From positions 1-64,000 of the forward strand of contig JAIUNK010000020.1 of NCBI GenBank assembly GCA_020161845.1: a stretch of 64,000 nt of DNA, given 5' to 3'. The translations under genes were made by a program, and so were the position numbers. Shown here piece after piece: positions 8,609-18,548 of this stretch; within the stretch, counting starts at the first letter, position 1; each line of letters opens with the position of its first letter. The notes under the pieces were generated by a model. The model did not search any database. It had not been told where the DNA came from and worked only from the letters and a program-made list of their open reading frames with translations. The stretch is from Actinomycetota bacterium. Its GTDB lineage: Bacteria > Actinomycetota > Actinomycetes > Actinomycetales > Dermatophilaceae.

Positions 8609-10783
8609 TCAGGCCCGGTTCACCGCGGCGACCGAGATCGGCAACTCGACCACCACGGTGGTGCCGACGCCCTCCGTCGAGCTGAGCTGCAGGCGGCCGC
8701 CGTGCGCCTCGACGATGCCCTTGACCACGACCAGCCCCAGCCCGGTGCCGGGCACCTCCGCCCGGGTCGCGTTGCTGGCCCGGAAGAAGCGGGTGAACAG
8801 CTTCTCCTGTTCCGCGGCCGGAATGCCCATCCCCTCGTCCGAACAGACGATCCGCACCGTGCCCCCGTCGATGGCGCGCAGCGTGCGCAGCCGCACCCGC
8901 CCACCCGGCGGGGTGAACTTCACCGAGTTCGACAGCAGGTTGGTCAGCACCCGGGCCAGCTGGGCCCGGTTGCCGTTCACCGGCACGCCGGTCATCGATG
9001 CGACGTCGAGCAGCACGCCCTTGGCCTTGGCCAGCGGAGCCATCTCCTCGGCGGCATCCGTCACCAACCGATCGACGTCGACGGCCTCGGCGTTCTCGGT
9101 GCCGCCGTCCCGCATCCGGTTGATCAGCAGCAGATCCTCGATGAGTCCGCGCAGGCGTACGGCGTTGCGCTCGATCACCGCCAACATCCGGGCCTGCTCC
9201 TCCGACAGGCTGCCGGCGTCGCCGTCCTCGAGCAGCTCCAGGTAGCCGTTGATCGAGGTAAGCGGCGTGCGCAGCTCGTGCGAGACGGTCGAGAGGAAGC
9301 CGTCCTTTTGGCGGTCCAGCTCCTCCAGGCGGTGCACGTGCTCGCTGCGGGCGCGGGCCACCTCGGCGGCCGCCACGGCGCGGCCGAGCTCGGCCGCGAT
9401 GCCCTGCACGAAGCCGGCCTGCGCCGGCGTCCAGCACTGCGCGTGGTGGGTGCCGATGACCAGTACGCCGTACGGCGTGTCGCCGGTGCCGAACGCCGCG
9501 ACGATCGCGGCCTCGACGCCACCGGCGCAGTCCCGCGGCAGCGGCAACACCCCGTCGTCACCGGCACCGGCCTCCACGAGCAGGCAGCGATCGCCGCGCC
9601 ACAGCCGGCGCACGTCGTCCTGCACGGCCCGCAGCGCGGCGGCCGGCACGCGGCTCTGGGCCACCCCCTGTCGGCGTGTCCACGTCGCACACAGTCCGGT
9701 GTCGACGCCGCCGACCCTGCTCACCATGCAGGAGCCCCGGTCGGCGGCCAGCGAGATGCCGACGCCCTCGACCGCCAGGACGAACGCCGCCTCGACGTCG
9801 CCGGCGTCCTGAATGCGCCGGGCCAGCTCCCGGGTGGTCTTGGCCAGCGCCAGCGCGTAGGCCTGCTCGTCCAGGAGGGCGTGCTGGGTCGCGGTCAGGG
9901 CATTCAGGCCCCGCGCGAGTTCGCGCACCTCCCGGGCGCCCCGGTCCTCCGCCGCCCACGCCGTACGGCTGCCGTCCGCCTGCTCCCGACACGTGTTGCG
10001 CAGTCGGGCCAACGGGCCGGTCAGGCCGTGAATCGTCCACCAACCGAAGCCGGTCGCGGCAATCAGAGCGATCAGGGTGGCCACCAGCACCTGGCGTTGG
10101 GTCTCTCGGATGGTCTCCGACATCTCTCGACGCAGCGCCTCGCGCTCCACCACGATCCGGTCACTCACGGCGGCGTTCGCCGCCTCGACCTGCTCGAACA
10201 GCGCATCGCCCGAGGCCACGAACGCGGGGTCGAGGTCGAAGCGCGACTGCGCCAGCTGGGCGTATTCCCACCAGGCCGCCACGGCATCGTTTTGCCGCCG
10301 GCGCAACCCCTCGAGGTCGCGGCGCACCTGCGGATCGCTGGTGTATTCGGCCCGCGACAGGAGCGAGTCCACGCGCTGCAACTCCGACTTGTACCGGGCC
10401 TGGGCGTCGCCGTATTGGCGCCGGAATTCCGCGACGTTCAGCCCCCCGCTGGCAACCCCCGAGCGCAACGAGAGGTTCGCCACCAGATAGCCGCGCAACG
10501 CCGACTGCGCGGTGATCATCGTGTCCTCGACGTCCCGGTTGGCATCCAACGCCGGCCCGACCACCGTGGTCTGCCGGTCGGTGCGGGCCAGGCTGTCGCG
10601 CAGACCGACCGCCGCGATCAGACCGCCCAGCACCACCAGGACGGCGAACAGCGCGGTGAGCAGCGTCAACCGGGCCCGCACCGACAGCGCGGGCAGGGCC
10701 GTCCGATAGCGGCTGGGGTCGCGGCGGGCGCGATGCGACCGCGCCGTCGAGGCGCGCCGGTGCGCCCGGCGGGAGTTGGTCAT
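8609..10783 (-). CDS. membrane-bound sensor histidine kinase with GAF domain
   Basis: This is a 724-residue protein. It has a basic N terminus and TM1 at about 45-68, then an extracytoplasmic helical region of about 150 residues resembling a CHASE3-type four-helix sensor. TM2 lies at about 228-248 with a HAMP-like segment ([13 protein letters not shown]). A GAF-like domain covers about 300-480, followed by HisKA with phospho-acceptor His502 ([19 protein letters not shown]) and HATPase_c ([28 protein letters not shown]). It should autophosphorylate and signal to the receiver protein encoded at 13442-13816. The start codon overlaps the glycosyltransferase stop by 4 bases (ATGA). It is the last gene of a four-gene coupled operon. 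Confidence 0.92.
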   Translation of the reverse strand: MTNSRRAHRRASTARSHRARRDPSRYRTALPALSVRARLTLLTALFAVLVVLGGLIAAVGLRDSLARTDRQTTVVGPALDANRDVEDTMITAQSALRGYLVANLSLRSGVASGGLNVAEFRRQYGDAQARYKSELQRVDSLLSRAEYTSDPQVRRDLEGLRRRQNDAVAAWWEYAQLAQSRFDLDPAFVASGDALFEQVEAANAAVSDRIVVEREALRREMSETIRETQRQVLVATLIALIAATGFGWWTIHGLTGPLARLRNTCREQADGSRTAWAAEDRGAREVRELARGLNALTATQHALLDEQAYALALAKTTRELARRIQDAGDVEAAFVLAVEGVGISLAADRGSCMVSRVGGVDTGLCATWTRRQGVAQSRVPAAALRAVQDDVRRLWRGDRCLLVEAGAGDDGVLPLPRDCAGGVEAAIVAAFGTGDTPYGVLVIGTHHAQCWTPAQAGFVQGIAAELGRAVAAAEVARARSEHVHRLEELDRQKDGFLSTVSHELRTPLTSINGYLELLEDGDAGSLSEEQARMLAVIERNAVRLRGLIEDLLLINRMRDGGTENAEAVDVDRLVTDAAEEMAPLAKAKGVLLDVASMTGVPVNGNRAQLARVLTNLLSNSVKFTPPGGRVRLRTLRAIDGGTVRIVCSDEGMGIPAAEQEKLFTRFFRASNATRAEVPGTGLGLVVVKGIVEAHGGRLQLSSTEGVGTTVVVELPISVAAVNRA

Positions 10784-12351
10784 GCGGCCGCCTCCCGGGT
10801 GCTTCGCGCGTCGCGCTCGGCCTGGGGCCCGGCCGCCGCGTCCGGCCCGGTCGCCGGGTCGGGTTCGGTCGCCGGGTCGGGTTCGGTCGCCGAGTGACGT
10901 TCGGCCGCGTCACGCCCGGGGGTCAGGTGGAACCCGGTTCGGGTCATCGTGCCCCAGACCGCCTTGGCACCCCGAATCCCGTCCCAGGCCCCCTGGCAGC
11001 GCCACAACGCGGTCATCTGTCGATAGCCGAAGTTCTCCAGCAGCGAGGCGACCATGCAGATCGCCAGATCCTTCCACCGCGGGTACCGGTGGAACGTCAG
11101 CTCCTCGATCGCCAACGCCGACAGGTTGATGACCGCCGCATAGCCGTAGGCGACCGCCATGAAGAGCACGGCGTACGTCGTGTCGAGCAGCCCCAGCGCG
11201 AAGGCTGCGAGCACCAGCACCAGGCCGCCGAGTTCGAGCGCCGGCGCGGCGAGTTCGAACAACCAGAACCAGGGCAGCACGACCATGCCGATCCGGCCGT
11301 ACCGGGGGTTCAGGACCATACCGCGGTATTTCCACAGCACCTCCCACAGCCCCCGGTGCCAACGCATCCGCTGCCGACGCAGCACGGCCCGAGTCACCGG
11401 CACCTCGGTCCAACAGACCGGCTCGGAGACGAAGGAGACCCGATAGTCCTCGCCGCGCTCCTTGAACAGCCGGTGGATCCGCATGACGAGTTCGAAGTCC
11501 TCGCCGAGACTGCCGTGGTCCAGGCCACCGATGTCCACCAGAACGTCGCGCCGGAACACCCCGAACGCCCCGCTGATCAGGATCAGGCCGTTGAGCCGCG
11601 ACCAGCCCGAGCGGCCCATCAGGAAGGCGCGCAGGTATTCGACGACCTGGATCCGTGCCAGCCATTGCCGTGGCGCCGAGACGCCCACGACGCGACCGTC
11701 GAGAATCGTGCACCCGTTGGCGGCGCGGATCACGCCGCCGGTGGCGACGGTCCGGACCGGGTCGACGACGAACGGCTCGGTGACGGCGATCAGGGCGTCC
11801 GGATCCAGCACGGAATCGGCGTCGACGATCGCCACGAGCTGCTGGGTCGAGGCGTTGATGCCGGTGTTCACCGCATCCGTCTTGCCCGAGTTGGCCTTGC
11901 GCACCACGGTCAGCCGGGTGCGCCCGTCGTCCGGGACGTACACCCCGAGAATGTCCGCCTGGACCGGGACATCCGCGGCGATCTCACGGTCCACCCCGAC
12001 CAGCTCGAATCGGCGCACCAGCGCCGCGAAGGTGTCGTCGGTCGAACCGTCGTCGACGACGATCACCTCGTGCCGCGGATGCCGCAGGCTGAGCAGCGAC
12101 TCCACCGAGGAGACGATCCCGGACTGCTCGTTGTAGGCCGGGACGATGAGGCTCACGCCGGGGACCATCGGCGAGGCCGCGGCCGCGTCCCGGTCCACCC
12201 AGGTCCGGCGGCGCAGATGCGAGGCGAAGTCGACGGACGCCGCGATCATCAGCACCAGGTAGGACGTGTTGATCAGCAGGAAGTAGACCAGGATCGGCCC
12301 ATCGCAGGCCGCCAGGGCGCGCTCCACCACCCACGGCAGGACCTCGATCAT
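10780..12351 (-). CDS. membrane processive glycosyltransferase, GT2 family (PgaC/HAS/cellulose-synthase-like)
   Basis: This is a 523-residue protein. One N-terminal membrane helix (about 18-40) precedes a GT-A catalytic domain with VSLIVPAYNE (near 70), VVDDGSTDD (near 98), the metal-binding VDADS (near 175), the GEDFELVMRI acceptor-site motif (near 275) and QRMRW (near 330; the QxxRW signature of processive synthases). Four or so membrane helices follow (about 350-450). Such enzymes polymerise and export beta-linked polysaccharide such as poly-GlcNAc or hyaluronan; the sugar cannot be told. The tail has a repeated ATEPDP motif. Stop and start codons overlap by 4 bases on both sides. Confidence 0.9.
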   Translation of the reverse strand: MIEVLPWVVERALAACDGPILVYFLLINTSYLVLMIAASVDFASHLRRRTWVDRDAAAASPMVPGVSLIVPAYNEQSGIVSSVESLLSLRHPRHEVIVVDDGSTDDTFAALVRRFELVGVDREIAADVPVQADILGVYVPDDGRTRLTVVRKANSGKTDAVNTGINASTQQLVAIVDADSVLDPDALIAVTEPFVVDPVRTVATGGVIRAANGCTILDGRVVGVSAPRQWLARIQVVEYLRAFLMGRSGWSRLNGLILISGAFGVFRRDVLVDIGGLDHGSLGEDFELVMRIHRLFKERGEDYRVSFVSEPVCWTEVPVTRAVLRRQRMRWHRGLWEVLWKYRGMVLNPRYGRIGMVVLPWFWLFELAAPALELGGLVLVLAAFALGLLDTTYAVLFMAVAYGYAAVINLSALAIEELTFHRYPRWKDLAICMVASLLENFGYRQMTALWRCQGAWDGIRGAKAVWGTMTRTGFHLTPGRDAAERHSATEPDPATEPDPATGPDAAAGPQAERDARSTREAAA

Positions 12352-13445
12352 GCCGGCACCCCCTCGGCCCGCAGCCGGGCCAGGTGCAGACAGGCGGCGG
12401 CGACCCGGCGGGCCGCGCCGGCGCCGGCCATCGCGGCGTCCAGCAGGTCCTGACCTCGGGCCCCCATCGCGGTCAGGGCCTGTCCGGCGGCGGTCGCCAC
12501 CGACCGGTCGTCGTCGTCCAGCAGGGGTGCCAGGCGTCCCGCCGCCTCCGGCGTACCGATCGCCCCCAGCGCGGCGATCGCGGCACGGCGCAGCCGCGCC
12601 GGCACGAGGGGGTGCAGGTACGCCGCGAGCACCGGCACGTCCGAGGCGTCGCCGAGGGCGCCGAGCAACCCCATCAGGGTCTCCTTGGTGCCGATCTCGG
12701 GCTCGAACAATATGCAGACCCGCGCCGGGGTGAGCGAGACAGGGTAGGACCCGAACCGGGCCACCTGCGCCGCCACGGCGCGCACGTGCGCATCCTTCGA
12801 ACCGAACGCCTCGGCGACCGCGTCCTGAGCCCCGGCACCGATGCCCAGCAGCGCCTCAGCGGCCACCCAGGCGGGCAGCCCGGGGTGGCCCGGCCGCAGG
12901 CCTGGCAGCTGGGCCGACGCCGCAAGCAGGGCCGGCGCGACGGCAGGGTCACCGAGCTGCCCCAAGGCGCGGGCCGCGACGAAGCGCACATCGCCCGAGC
13001 GATCGGTCAGCAGGGCGGCCAGGTGATCGCGGGAGCGTACGTCCCGGGCAAGGCCGAGCAGGTACGCCGCGCGAGCGCGCCGCCCCGCCCAGCGGGAGTT
13101 CAGCCGCGCGCGGGCTGCGTCCAGCTCGCCGTACGCCGAGAGCAGCGCACCCAGCTCGGTGGCCGGTCGACCGCGCACCTTGGCCAGCAGCCCGATCACG
13201 GCCGGCCGCATCCCACGCCACTCGCGCCGCGACAGCTCCGCCAGCTCACGCCAGGCCGCGCGGTCCTCGTCCTCGCCGGAGGCCACCTCCAGCACCAAGT
13301 GCCGTCGGCGGCCCTGCACCGAGGCCAGGGCCCGCTCGCGGCGGCGTCGCAGCGCGCGGGCCTGCACCGTCAAAGCGACCAGCAGGACTGCGACGGCCGC
13401 GAGAGCCGTCAACGACGCGACGAGCAGACCCGTCGAAGAGATCAT
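12348..13445 (-). CDS. membrane-anchored HEAT-repeat protein
   Basis: This is a 365-residue protein. ATG 13445 overlaps the response-regulator stop (ATGA). One N-terminal helix (about 6-28, LLVASLTALAAVAVLLVALTV) is followed by a basic patch and then alpha-helical HEAT/PBS-lyase-type repeats to the end. These include RSRDHLAALLTDRSGDVRFVAARALGQLGD, PEAAGRLAPLLDDDDRSVATAAGQAL and similar (segments quoted in part only to show the pattern). Such solenoids bind other proteins. Between a receiver gene and a synthase gene it may act as scaffold or adaptor for the synthase; that is inference. The longer frame to 13697 overlaps the regulator gene and is not used. Confidence 0.82.
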   Translation of the reverse strand: MISSTGLLVASLTALAAVAVLLVALTVQARALRRRRERALASVQGRRRHLVLEVASGEDEDRAAWRELAELSRREWRGMRPAVIGLLAKVRGRPATELGALLSAYGELDAARARLNSRWAGRRARAAYLLGLARDVRSRDHLAALLTDRSGDVRFVAARALGQLGDPAVAPALLAASAQLPGLRPGHPGLPAWVAAEALLGIGAGAQDAVAEAFGSKDAHVRAVAAQVARFGSYPVSLTPARVCILFEPEIGTKETLMGLLGALGDASDVPVLAAYLHPLVPARLRRAAIAALGAIGTPEAAGRLAPLLDDDDRSVATAAGQALTAMGARGQDLLDAAMAGAGAARRVAAACLHLARLRAEGVPA

Positions 13446-13816
13446 CGCCCCAACACGGCGGCGACGCGGTGCACCAGTTCGCGCGGGCTGAACGGCTTGA
13501 TGACGTAGTCGGTGGCGCCACACGCGAAGCCGTCTTCGACGTCGACGTCGCGGCTGCGGGCCGTCAACAGGATCACGGGGACGTTCATCGTCGCCGCCGA
13601 CTCGCGGGCCTTGCGCAGCACGTCCAGGCCGGACAGCCCCGGCATCATCACGTCGAGCAGCGCGAGCCGCGGCGGCCGTTCCGTCATGGCGGCCCACGCC
13701 GAGGCACCGTCCGAATACGCCTCGACCGTGTAACCCGACTGCGTCAGCTTGAAAGTGACCAGGTCACGGATATCGGCGTCGTCGTCGGCCACGAGGATGT
13801 GGCTGGATCCCGTCAT
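13442..13816 (-). CDS. single-domain response regulator (CheY-like receiver)
   Basis: This is a 124-residue receiver domain with no output domain. The acidic pocket is at ADDDAD (residues 10-15), the phospho-acceptor is Asp55 (LALLDVMMPG), the switch Thr is in ILLTARS and the conserved Lys in VIKPFS. ATG 13816 has GGGGGAA upstream; a longer frame to 13897 lacks a ribosome site. It heads the operon whose last gene is a histidine kinase, so the two are the likely pair. Without a DNA-binding domain, its output is probably a protein contact, perhaps with the HEAT protein encoded next. Confidence 0.9.
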   Translation of the reverse strand: MTGSSHILVADDDADIRDLVTFKLTQSGYTVEAYSDGASAWAAMTERPPRLALLDVMMPGLSGLDVLRKARESAATMNVPVILLTARSRDVDVEDGFACGATDYVIKPFSPRELVHRVAAVLGR

Positions 13817-13835
13817 GGCGTTCCCCCGAAAGCAA

Positions 13836-13858
13836 GGACGGCGAAGCAACCGCCGTCC
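13836..13858 (-). promoter_or_regulatory. hairpin in the leader of the response-regulator operon
   Basis: A perfect 8-bp stem (GGACGGCG with CGCCGTCC) and 7-base loop lies about 20 bases upstream of the start codon, just before the ribosome site, and is followed on the minus strand by TTGCTTTC. It could be an attenuator or an RNA-stability element. Confidence 0.35.
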
Positions 13859-13995
13859 GTGGCGAGTAGTGCGATTCCTGGATCTCTCGAAAATCACGCT
13901 CCGAGGGACCGCCTACCCATCGACCGCTGACCAGGGGATCTAAGCGTCCGACCCAGTCCCGGCGCCGGTGCGCCTGGGCCTGCCCGACAGCGGCC

Positions 13996-14026
13996 GGCGG
14001 GGCCCCGCGAATCGCGTTGCCCCGCC
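13996..14026 (-). terminator. possible terminator after rho
   Basis: An 8-bp GC-only stem (GGCGGGGC with GCCCCGCC) lies 27 bases downstream of the rho stop on the same strand. It would separate rho from the response-regulator operon. No T-run is present. Confidence 0.4.
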
Positions 14027-14052
14027 GCACAACTGTGTTCCGCCTGCTCCTG

Positions 14053-16122
14053 TCAGTCCTCGTCGTCCAGCTTGATGCTGCTGTTGCGCTGCACCATCAT
14101 CAGGAATTCGGCGTTGTGCTTGGTCTTCTTCAGCTGGGCCAGCAAGAGCTCGAGCGACGCCTGCGAATCGAGCGCCGACAGGATGCGGCGCAGCTTCCAC
14201 ATGAGCTTGAGTTCGTCGGCGCTCATGAGGATCTCCTCCCGGCGGGTGCCGGAGGGGTTCACATCGACCGCCGGGAAGATGCGCCGGTCGGCGAGCTGCC
14301 GGGACAACCGCAACTCCATGTTGCCGGTGCCCTTGAACTCCTCGAAGATCACCTCGTCCATCTTCGACCCGGTCTCCACCAGAGCCGTCGCCAGGATCGT
14401 CAGCGAGCCGCCGTTCTCGATGTTGCGGGCTGCGCCGAAGAACCGCTTCGGCGGGTAGAGCGCGCTGGAGTCGACACCACCGGAGAGGATGCGGCCACTG
14501 GCGGGGGCCGCCAAGTTGTACGCGCGGCCGAGGCGGGTGATCGAGTCCAGCAGCACCACGACGTCGTGACCCAGCTCGACGAGGCGCTTGGCCCGCTCGA
14601 TGGCCAGCTCGGCGACCGTGGTGTGATCGTCGGCGGGCCGGTCGAAGGTCGAGGCGATGACCTCGCCCTTGACGGTCCGCTGCATGTCCGTGACCTCCTC
14701 GGGGCGCTCGTCGACGAGCACGACCATGAGGTGGGCCTCTGGATTGTTCTTGCTGATCGCGTTGGCGATGGCCTGCAGGATCAGGGTCTTGCCGGCCTTC
14801 GGCGGGCTGACGATGAGACCACGCTGGCCCTTGCCGATCGGGCTGACCAGGTCGATGATCCGAGTCGTGTAGATATTCGGCTCGGTCTCCAGGCGCAGGC
14901 GCTCCTGGGGATAGAGCGGCACGAGCTTGCTGAACTCCACCCGGCCCCGGGACGCCTCCGGCGCGGCACCGTTGACCGTGTCCAGGCGCACCAGGGCGTT
15001 GAACTTCTGCCGGGCCGGCAGCTGCTCACCGTCGCGCATCGCCTTGACCGCACCGGTGACTGCGTCACCCTTGCGCAGGCCGTGCTTCTTGACGATGCCG
15101 AGCGGCACGTAGACGTCGTTCGGGCCGGGGAGATAGCCGCTGGTCCGCACGAAGGCGTAGCTGTCGAGCACGTCCAGGATGCCCGCGATCGGCACCAACA
15201 CATCGTCCTCGGCGATCGTCTCCAGCTGATCGCTGTAGTCCTCGCCCATCCCGGGGCGGCTGCCGCGCCGCTTCCGGTCTCTGCTGCGCTGCCGGCTGCG
15301 CCGCCGGCCGCCGCGACCGTCGTCGTCGTCATCGCGGTAGCGGCGGGCGTCGCCCTGCTGCTGGCGGTCCCGCTGGCTCTGCTGGCCGCTGTCCTGGCGG
15401 CCACCGTCCTGGCGGTCCCGCTGGCTCTGCTGGCCACTGCTCTGCTGGCCGCTGTCCTGGCGGCCACCGTCCTGGCGGTCCCGCTGGCCTTGCTGGCCAC
15501 CGCCCTGCTGGCCACTGCTCTGTGACCCGCCGTCCTGGCGGTCACCGCCGCCGTCCGGGTGGCGCGAATCGCGCTGCCTCTCCCGGCGGGACCGACGCCG
15601 GCCCGACCCGTCGTCACCGGCGGTGTCCGCGGACCGTTGACCCGAGTTCTCGGCACCGGATCGATCCCGCTGCATCGGCTGGGCGCCGTCCTGCGCACGC
15701 GCACCATCCCCATGGGACGCCTCCCGGCCGCCGTCCCCGGCAGGCGCGGTCGACGGAGCGGCAGGCGCGGTCGATGGGCCGGAAGGTGCGCTCGACGGGG
15801 CGACCGCGCGGCGGGACCGGCGCACCGCCGGCGCGCCATCGGCATCCCGGTCGACGTCGCCGGAGCCCGATCCCGCAGCGGGCGTGGCCGGTGCGGCCCG
15901 ACCAGCGGGGGCCGACGCGGCGCTCGATGCGCCGGCAGCGCGAGGCGCGGAACCGCCCTGACGTTCCTTGATGGCCAGGATGAGGTCGCCCTTGCGCATC
16001 CCGGAAGTCCCGGAGATCCCCATGCCCTGGGCCATGGTCTGGAGCTCCGCCAGGCGCAACGTGGTCAAGCCACGGCGCTTGGGCGCCTCAACAGGCATGG
16101 TGAGCTCGGTGGTATCGGTCAC
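14053..16122 (-). CDS. rho: transcription termination factor Rho with a long disordered insert
   Basis: This is a 689-residue protein from GTG 16122, chosen for AGGGAAGGA just upstream; the open frame extends to 16407. The Rho N-terminal helical domain is at about 15-55 ([32 protein letters not shown]). Residues of about 60-295 are disordered, first Ala/Ser/Pro-rich and then Gln/Asp/Arg/Gly-rich repeats. The RNA-binding cold-shock domain ([16 protein letters not shown]) is at about 310-390. The hexameric ATPase has a P-loop with Lys445 (PPKAGKT) and Walker [15 protein letters not shown]. It terminates transcription by RNA translocation. Actinobacterial Rho often carries such an insert, but this one is long and strongly repetitive. 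Confidence 0.95.
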   Translation of the reverse strand: MTDTTELTMPVEAPKRRGLTTLRLAELQTMAQGMGISGTSGMRKGDLILAIKERQGGSAPRAAGASSAASAPAGRAAPATPAAGSGSGDVDRDADGAPAVRRSRRAVAPSSAPSGPSTAPAAPSTAPAGDGGREASHGDGARAQDGAQPMQRDRSGAENSGQRSADTAGDDGSGRRRSRRERQRDSRHPDGGGDRQDGGSQSSGQQGGGQQGQRDRQDGGRQDSGQQSSGQQSQRDRQDGGRQDSGQQSQRDRQQQGDARRYRDDDDDGRGGRRRSRQRSRDRKRRGSRPGMGEDYSDQLETIAEDDVLVPIAGILDVLDSYAFVRTSGYLPGPNDVYVPLGIVKKHGLRKGDAVTGAVKAMRDGEQLPARQKFNALVRLDTVNGAAPEASRGRVEFSKLVPLYPQERLRLETEPNIYTTRIIDLVSPIGKGQRGLIVSPPKAGKTLILQAIANAISKNNPEAHLMVVLVDERPEEVTDMQRTVKGEVIASTFDRPADDHTTVAELAIERAKRLVELGHDVVVLLDSITRLGRAYNLAAPASGRILSGGVDSSALYPPKRFFGAARNIENGGSLTILATALVETGSKMDEVIFEEFKGTGNMELRLSRQLADRRIFPAVDVNPSGTRREEILMSADELKLMWKLRRILSALDSQASLELLLAQLKKTKHNAEFLMMVQRNSSIKLDDED
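15355..15525 (-). repeat. in-frame tandem repeat coding the Gln-rich part of the Rho insert
   Basis: The DNA repeats degenerate units that encode variants of [21 protein letters not shown] at about residues 200-256 of Rho. Imperfect copies of CTGGCGGTCCCGCTGGC and CTGCTGGCC recur at regular spacing. Such tracts vary in length by slippage. Confidence 0.75.
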
Positions 16123-16390
16123 GAAGGTCCTTCCCTCGTCACGCGGGACCGCGACACGGCGGCTCCCGTCATCGGCCGGCGACCCGTCACCTGGGACGAA
16201 GTCGCCGATGTGTGTTTGTCGCCGATCCGGGTACCAGTGCTGGTCCGGCCCTCCCGGCGCACGATGGCCGAGACGATGGCGACAGAACTCGGGGTCATAG
16301 CGACGGGATTCCTGATCGACCGTTCGCTTGCTCCCACGCGCCGTCAACCGAGACGTTCTGCCTGCGGCCGGGAAGCGCTTCCCCGTGGAG

Positions 16391-16406
16391 CATGACGAAT
16401 GTAGCA
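16391..16406 (-). promoter_or_regulatory. possible extended -10 element for rho
   Basis: On the minus strand TGCTACATT forms an extended -10 (TGn plus TACATT, hexamer at 16398-16403). No clear -35 is seen. A start near 16391 would give rho a leader of about 270 bases, and long rho leaders are common where Rho autoregulates. The 339 bases between thrB and rho hold no gene. Confidence 0.35.
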
Positions 16407-16461
16407 CGTCGAGACGCCTGCCACCGACCCGGCTCGCGTCCCGGCGCCGATCACGGGCGGT

Positions 16462-17439
16462 TCAGTCGCATCGGCGGGCCCGCACCCCGCAGCGGGGAAT
16501 GCCCGGTGCCGCGATCTCCCACCGAGCCGGCTCGGTGCTGACTACGTCCTGGGCGGCCGCCCAGGCATCGTCCACGGCATCACGGGTGGCCAGCACCATC
16601 ACCGTTGGCCCCGCGCCGGAAACCACCGCGGCCAGGCCGCGGGCGCGCAGTCCGTCGACGACCCGCATCGTGGCTGGATAGGCGATGCGGCGCTGTTCCT
16701 GGTGCAGCCAGTCCCGAGTGGCGGCGGACAGCAGGTCGGGACGGCGCGTCATCGCCTCCACCAGCAGCGCCGAGCGTCCCGCGTTCAGCGAGGCGGACTT
16801 CAGCGGCACGTCGGTCGGCAGCGCCGCCCGCGCGGCCGCCGTGGACAGCTCGATGTCCGGAACCAGGACGAGCGGTTGAATCCGTTCGTCCACGTCGATC
16901 GAGGCGGTGTGCACGCCCGTGACGGCCGCGACGTCGTCGCTCCACGAGACCGTCATCCCGCCGTACACGCTGGCCGAACTGTTGTCCGGGTGCCCCTCCG
17001 CCTGGGCGGCCAGCTCGCCGACGACGTCGAGCCGCAGCGGCAGCTCCGCCTCGGCACCCCGTCCCTGCGACACCGCGACCAGCGCCTCGGCCAGCGCGAA
17101 ACCGGCCACCGCAGCTGTAGCCGAGCTGCCCAGGCCCCGGCTGTGCGGGACGCGGTTGCGGCAGCTGAGTTCGAGCCCCGACGGTACGCCGTAGCCCGCC
17201 GCGACCAGCCCCCGTGCCAAGCAGCGGTAGACCAGATGGCGGGCGTCGCGTGGCACCTGGGCGGCGCCCTCCCCGGTGACCTCGATACGCAGGCCGGCCC
17301 CACCGATCCGCACCGTGTAGTCGTCCCAGAGCCCGAGCGCCAACCCAATGGAGTCGAAGCCGGGCCCGAGGTTGGCGCTGCTCGCGGGGACGGTGACAGC
17401 GACGGCGAGGCCGTCGGCCAGGCCTGCCGCCTTGGTCAT
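16462..17439 (-). CDS. thrB: homoserine kinase
   Basis: This is a 325-residue GHMP kinase. It has PASSANLGPGFDSIGLAL near residue 17, the ATP-binding PHSRGLGSSATAAVAG near 100, and a C-terminal GAGPTVMVL motif. It phosphorylates homoserine to O-phosphohomoserine, the substrate of ThrC. The start lies 1 base after the thrC stop, so hom, thrC and thrB form one operon. The length is normal. Confidence 0.96.
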   Translation of the reverse strand: MTKAAGLADGLAVAVTVPASSANLGPGFDSIGLALGLWDDYTVRIGGAGLRIEVTGEGAAQVPRDARHLVYRCLARGLVAAGYGVPSGLELSCRNRVPHSRGLGSSATAAVAGFALAEALVAVSQGRGAEAELPLRLDVVGELAAQAEGHPDNSSASVYGGMTVSWSDDVAAVTGVHTASIDVDERIQPLVLVPDIELSTAAARAALPTDVPLKSASLNAGRSALLVEAMTRRPDLLSAATRDWLHQEQRRIAYPATMRVVDGLRARGLAAVVSGAGPTVMVLATRDAVDDAWAAAQDVVSTEPARWEIAAPGIPRCGVRARRCD

Positions 17440-17440
17440 C

Positions 17441-18547
17441 TCAGCGCTCGAGACCCAAGGCGCGCGCGGCGCTCACCGCGTCGACGGGGATCCGGGTGGG
17501 CACGACCTCCGCGCCGTCCGCCGTCTTCAAGGCCCACCCCGGGTCCTTCAGACCATGCCCGGTGACGGTGCAGACGATCGTCGCGCCCGGCGGCACCTGC
17601 CCGGCCGCATGACGCTTGAGCAGACCGGCGACGCTGGCCGCCGAGGCCGGCTCGACGAACACGCCCTCGGTCGAGCTCAGCAACCGATGCGCGGCGAGAA
17701 TCTCCTCGTCGGTGACGGATTCGATGACCCCGCCCGAGTCGTCCCGCGCCTCCTGCGCTTGCCGCCAGCTCGCCGGATTGCCGATCCGGATCGCGGTGGC
17801 GATCGTCTCCGGTTCGTCGACGGGGTGGCCCAGCACGATCGGCGCGGCGCCGGCCGCCTGGAAACCCCACATCTGCGGGGTCCGGGTGGCCGGCCCGCCG
17901 GTGCCGGCGGCGCCGGCAGCGCCCGGCGTACCTGCGACGTACTCGCGATAGCCCAGCCAGTACGCGGTGATGTTGCCCGCATTGCCCACCGGCAGGCAGT
18001 GGATGTCGGGGGCGTCGCCAAGGGCGTCGACAATCTCGAAGCTGGCGGTCTTCTGCCCCTCGATGCGGGCCGGGTTGACCGAGTTGACCAGCTCGATCGG
18101 ATAGGACTCGGCGAGCTTGCGGGCCACCTCCAGGCAGGCGTCGAAGTTGCCGTCGACCTGCAGCAGGGTCGCGCCGTGGGCCACCGCCTGGGAGAGCTTG
18201 CCCATCGCGATCTTGCCCTCGGGCACCAGCACGCCGCAGGCCATCCCGGCCTTCGTCGCATAGGCCGCGGCCGAGGCGCTCGTGTTGCCGGTCGAGGCGC
18301 AGATCACGGCCTTGGCCCCGGCCCGGGCGGCCACCGAGATGGCCGTCGTCATGCCGCGGTCCTTGAACGAACCGGTCGGGTTGAGGCCCTCGAACTTCAC
18401 GAAGACCCGCGCGCCCACCCGCTGCGAGAGCTTCTCGACGGGGATCAGCGGCGTCCCACCCTCCAGGAGGGTCACCACCGGCGCGCCGACCAGCATCGGC
18501 AGCCGCTCCTCGTATTCGCGGATCACCCCGCGCCACTGCTGAGCCAT
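17441..18547 (-). CDS. thrC: threonine synthase
   Basis: This is a 368-residue PLP-dependent fold-type II enzyme. The Schiff-base Lys is in [10 protein letters not shown] near residue 60, the phosphate loop is PVGNAGN near 185, and the CASTGNTSA motif is present. It converts O-phosphohomoserine to threonine. A short Gly/Ala-rich loop ([13 protein letters not shown]) near residue 210 is an unusual low-complexity insertion in a surface loop. The gene starts 1 base after the hom stop. Confidence 0.96.
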   Translation of the reverse strand: MAQQWRGVIREYEERLPMLVGAPVVTLLEGGTPLIPVEKLSQRVGARVFVKFEGLNPTGSFKDRGMTTAISVAARAGAKAVICASTGNTSASAAAYATKAGMACGVLVPEGKIAMGKLSQAVAHGATLLQVDGNFDACLEVARKLAESYPIELVNSVNPARIEGQKTASFEIVDALGDAPDIHCLPVGNAGNITAYWLGYREYVAGTPGAAGAAGTGGPATRTPQMWGFQAAGAAPIVLGHPVDEPETIATAIRIGNPASWRQAQEARDDSGGVIESVTDEEILAAHRLLSSTEGVFVEPASAASVAGLLKRHAAGQVPPGATIVCTVTGHGLKDPGWALKTADGAEVVPTRIPVDAVSAARALGLER

Positions 18548-18548
18548 G

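Noticed and set aside
8496-9437. Extension of the rpmE frame upstream to a 385-residue protein
   Set aside because: The upstream part is antisense-frame sequence of the histidine kinase. L31 starts at GTG 8495 with a clear ribosome site.
15300-15525. Rightward frame with a very hydrophobic [22 protein letters not shown]-type repeat that looks like membrane helices (shown in part)
   Set aside because: It is antisense to the Gln-rich repeat of Rho. The hydrophobicity follows from complementing Gln/Ser/Arg codons.
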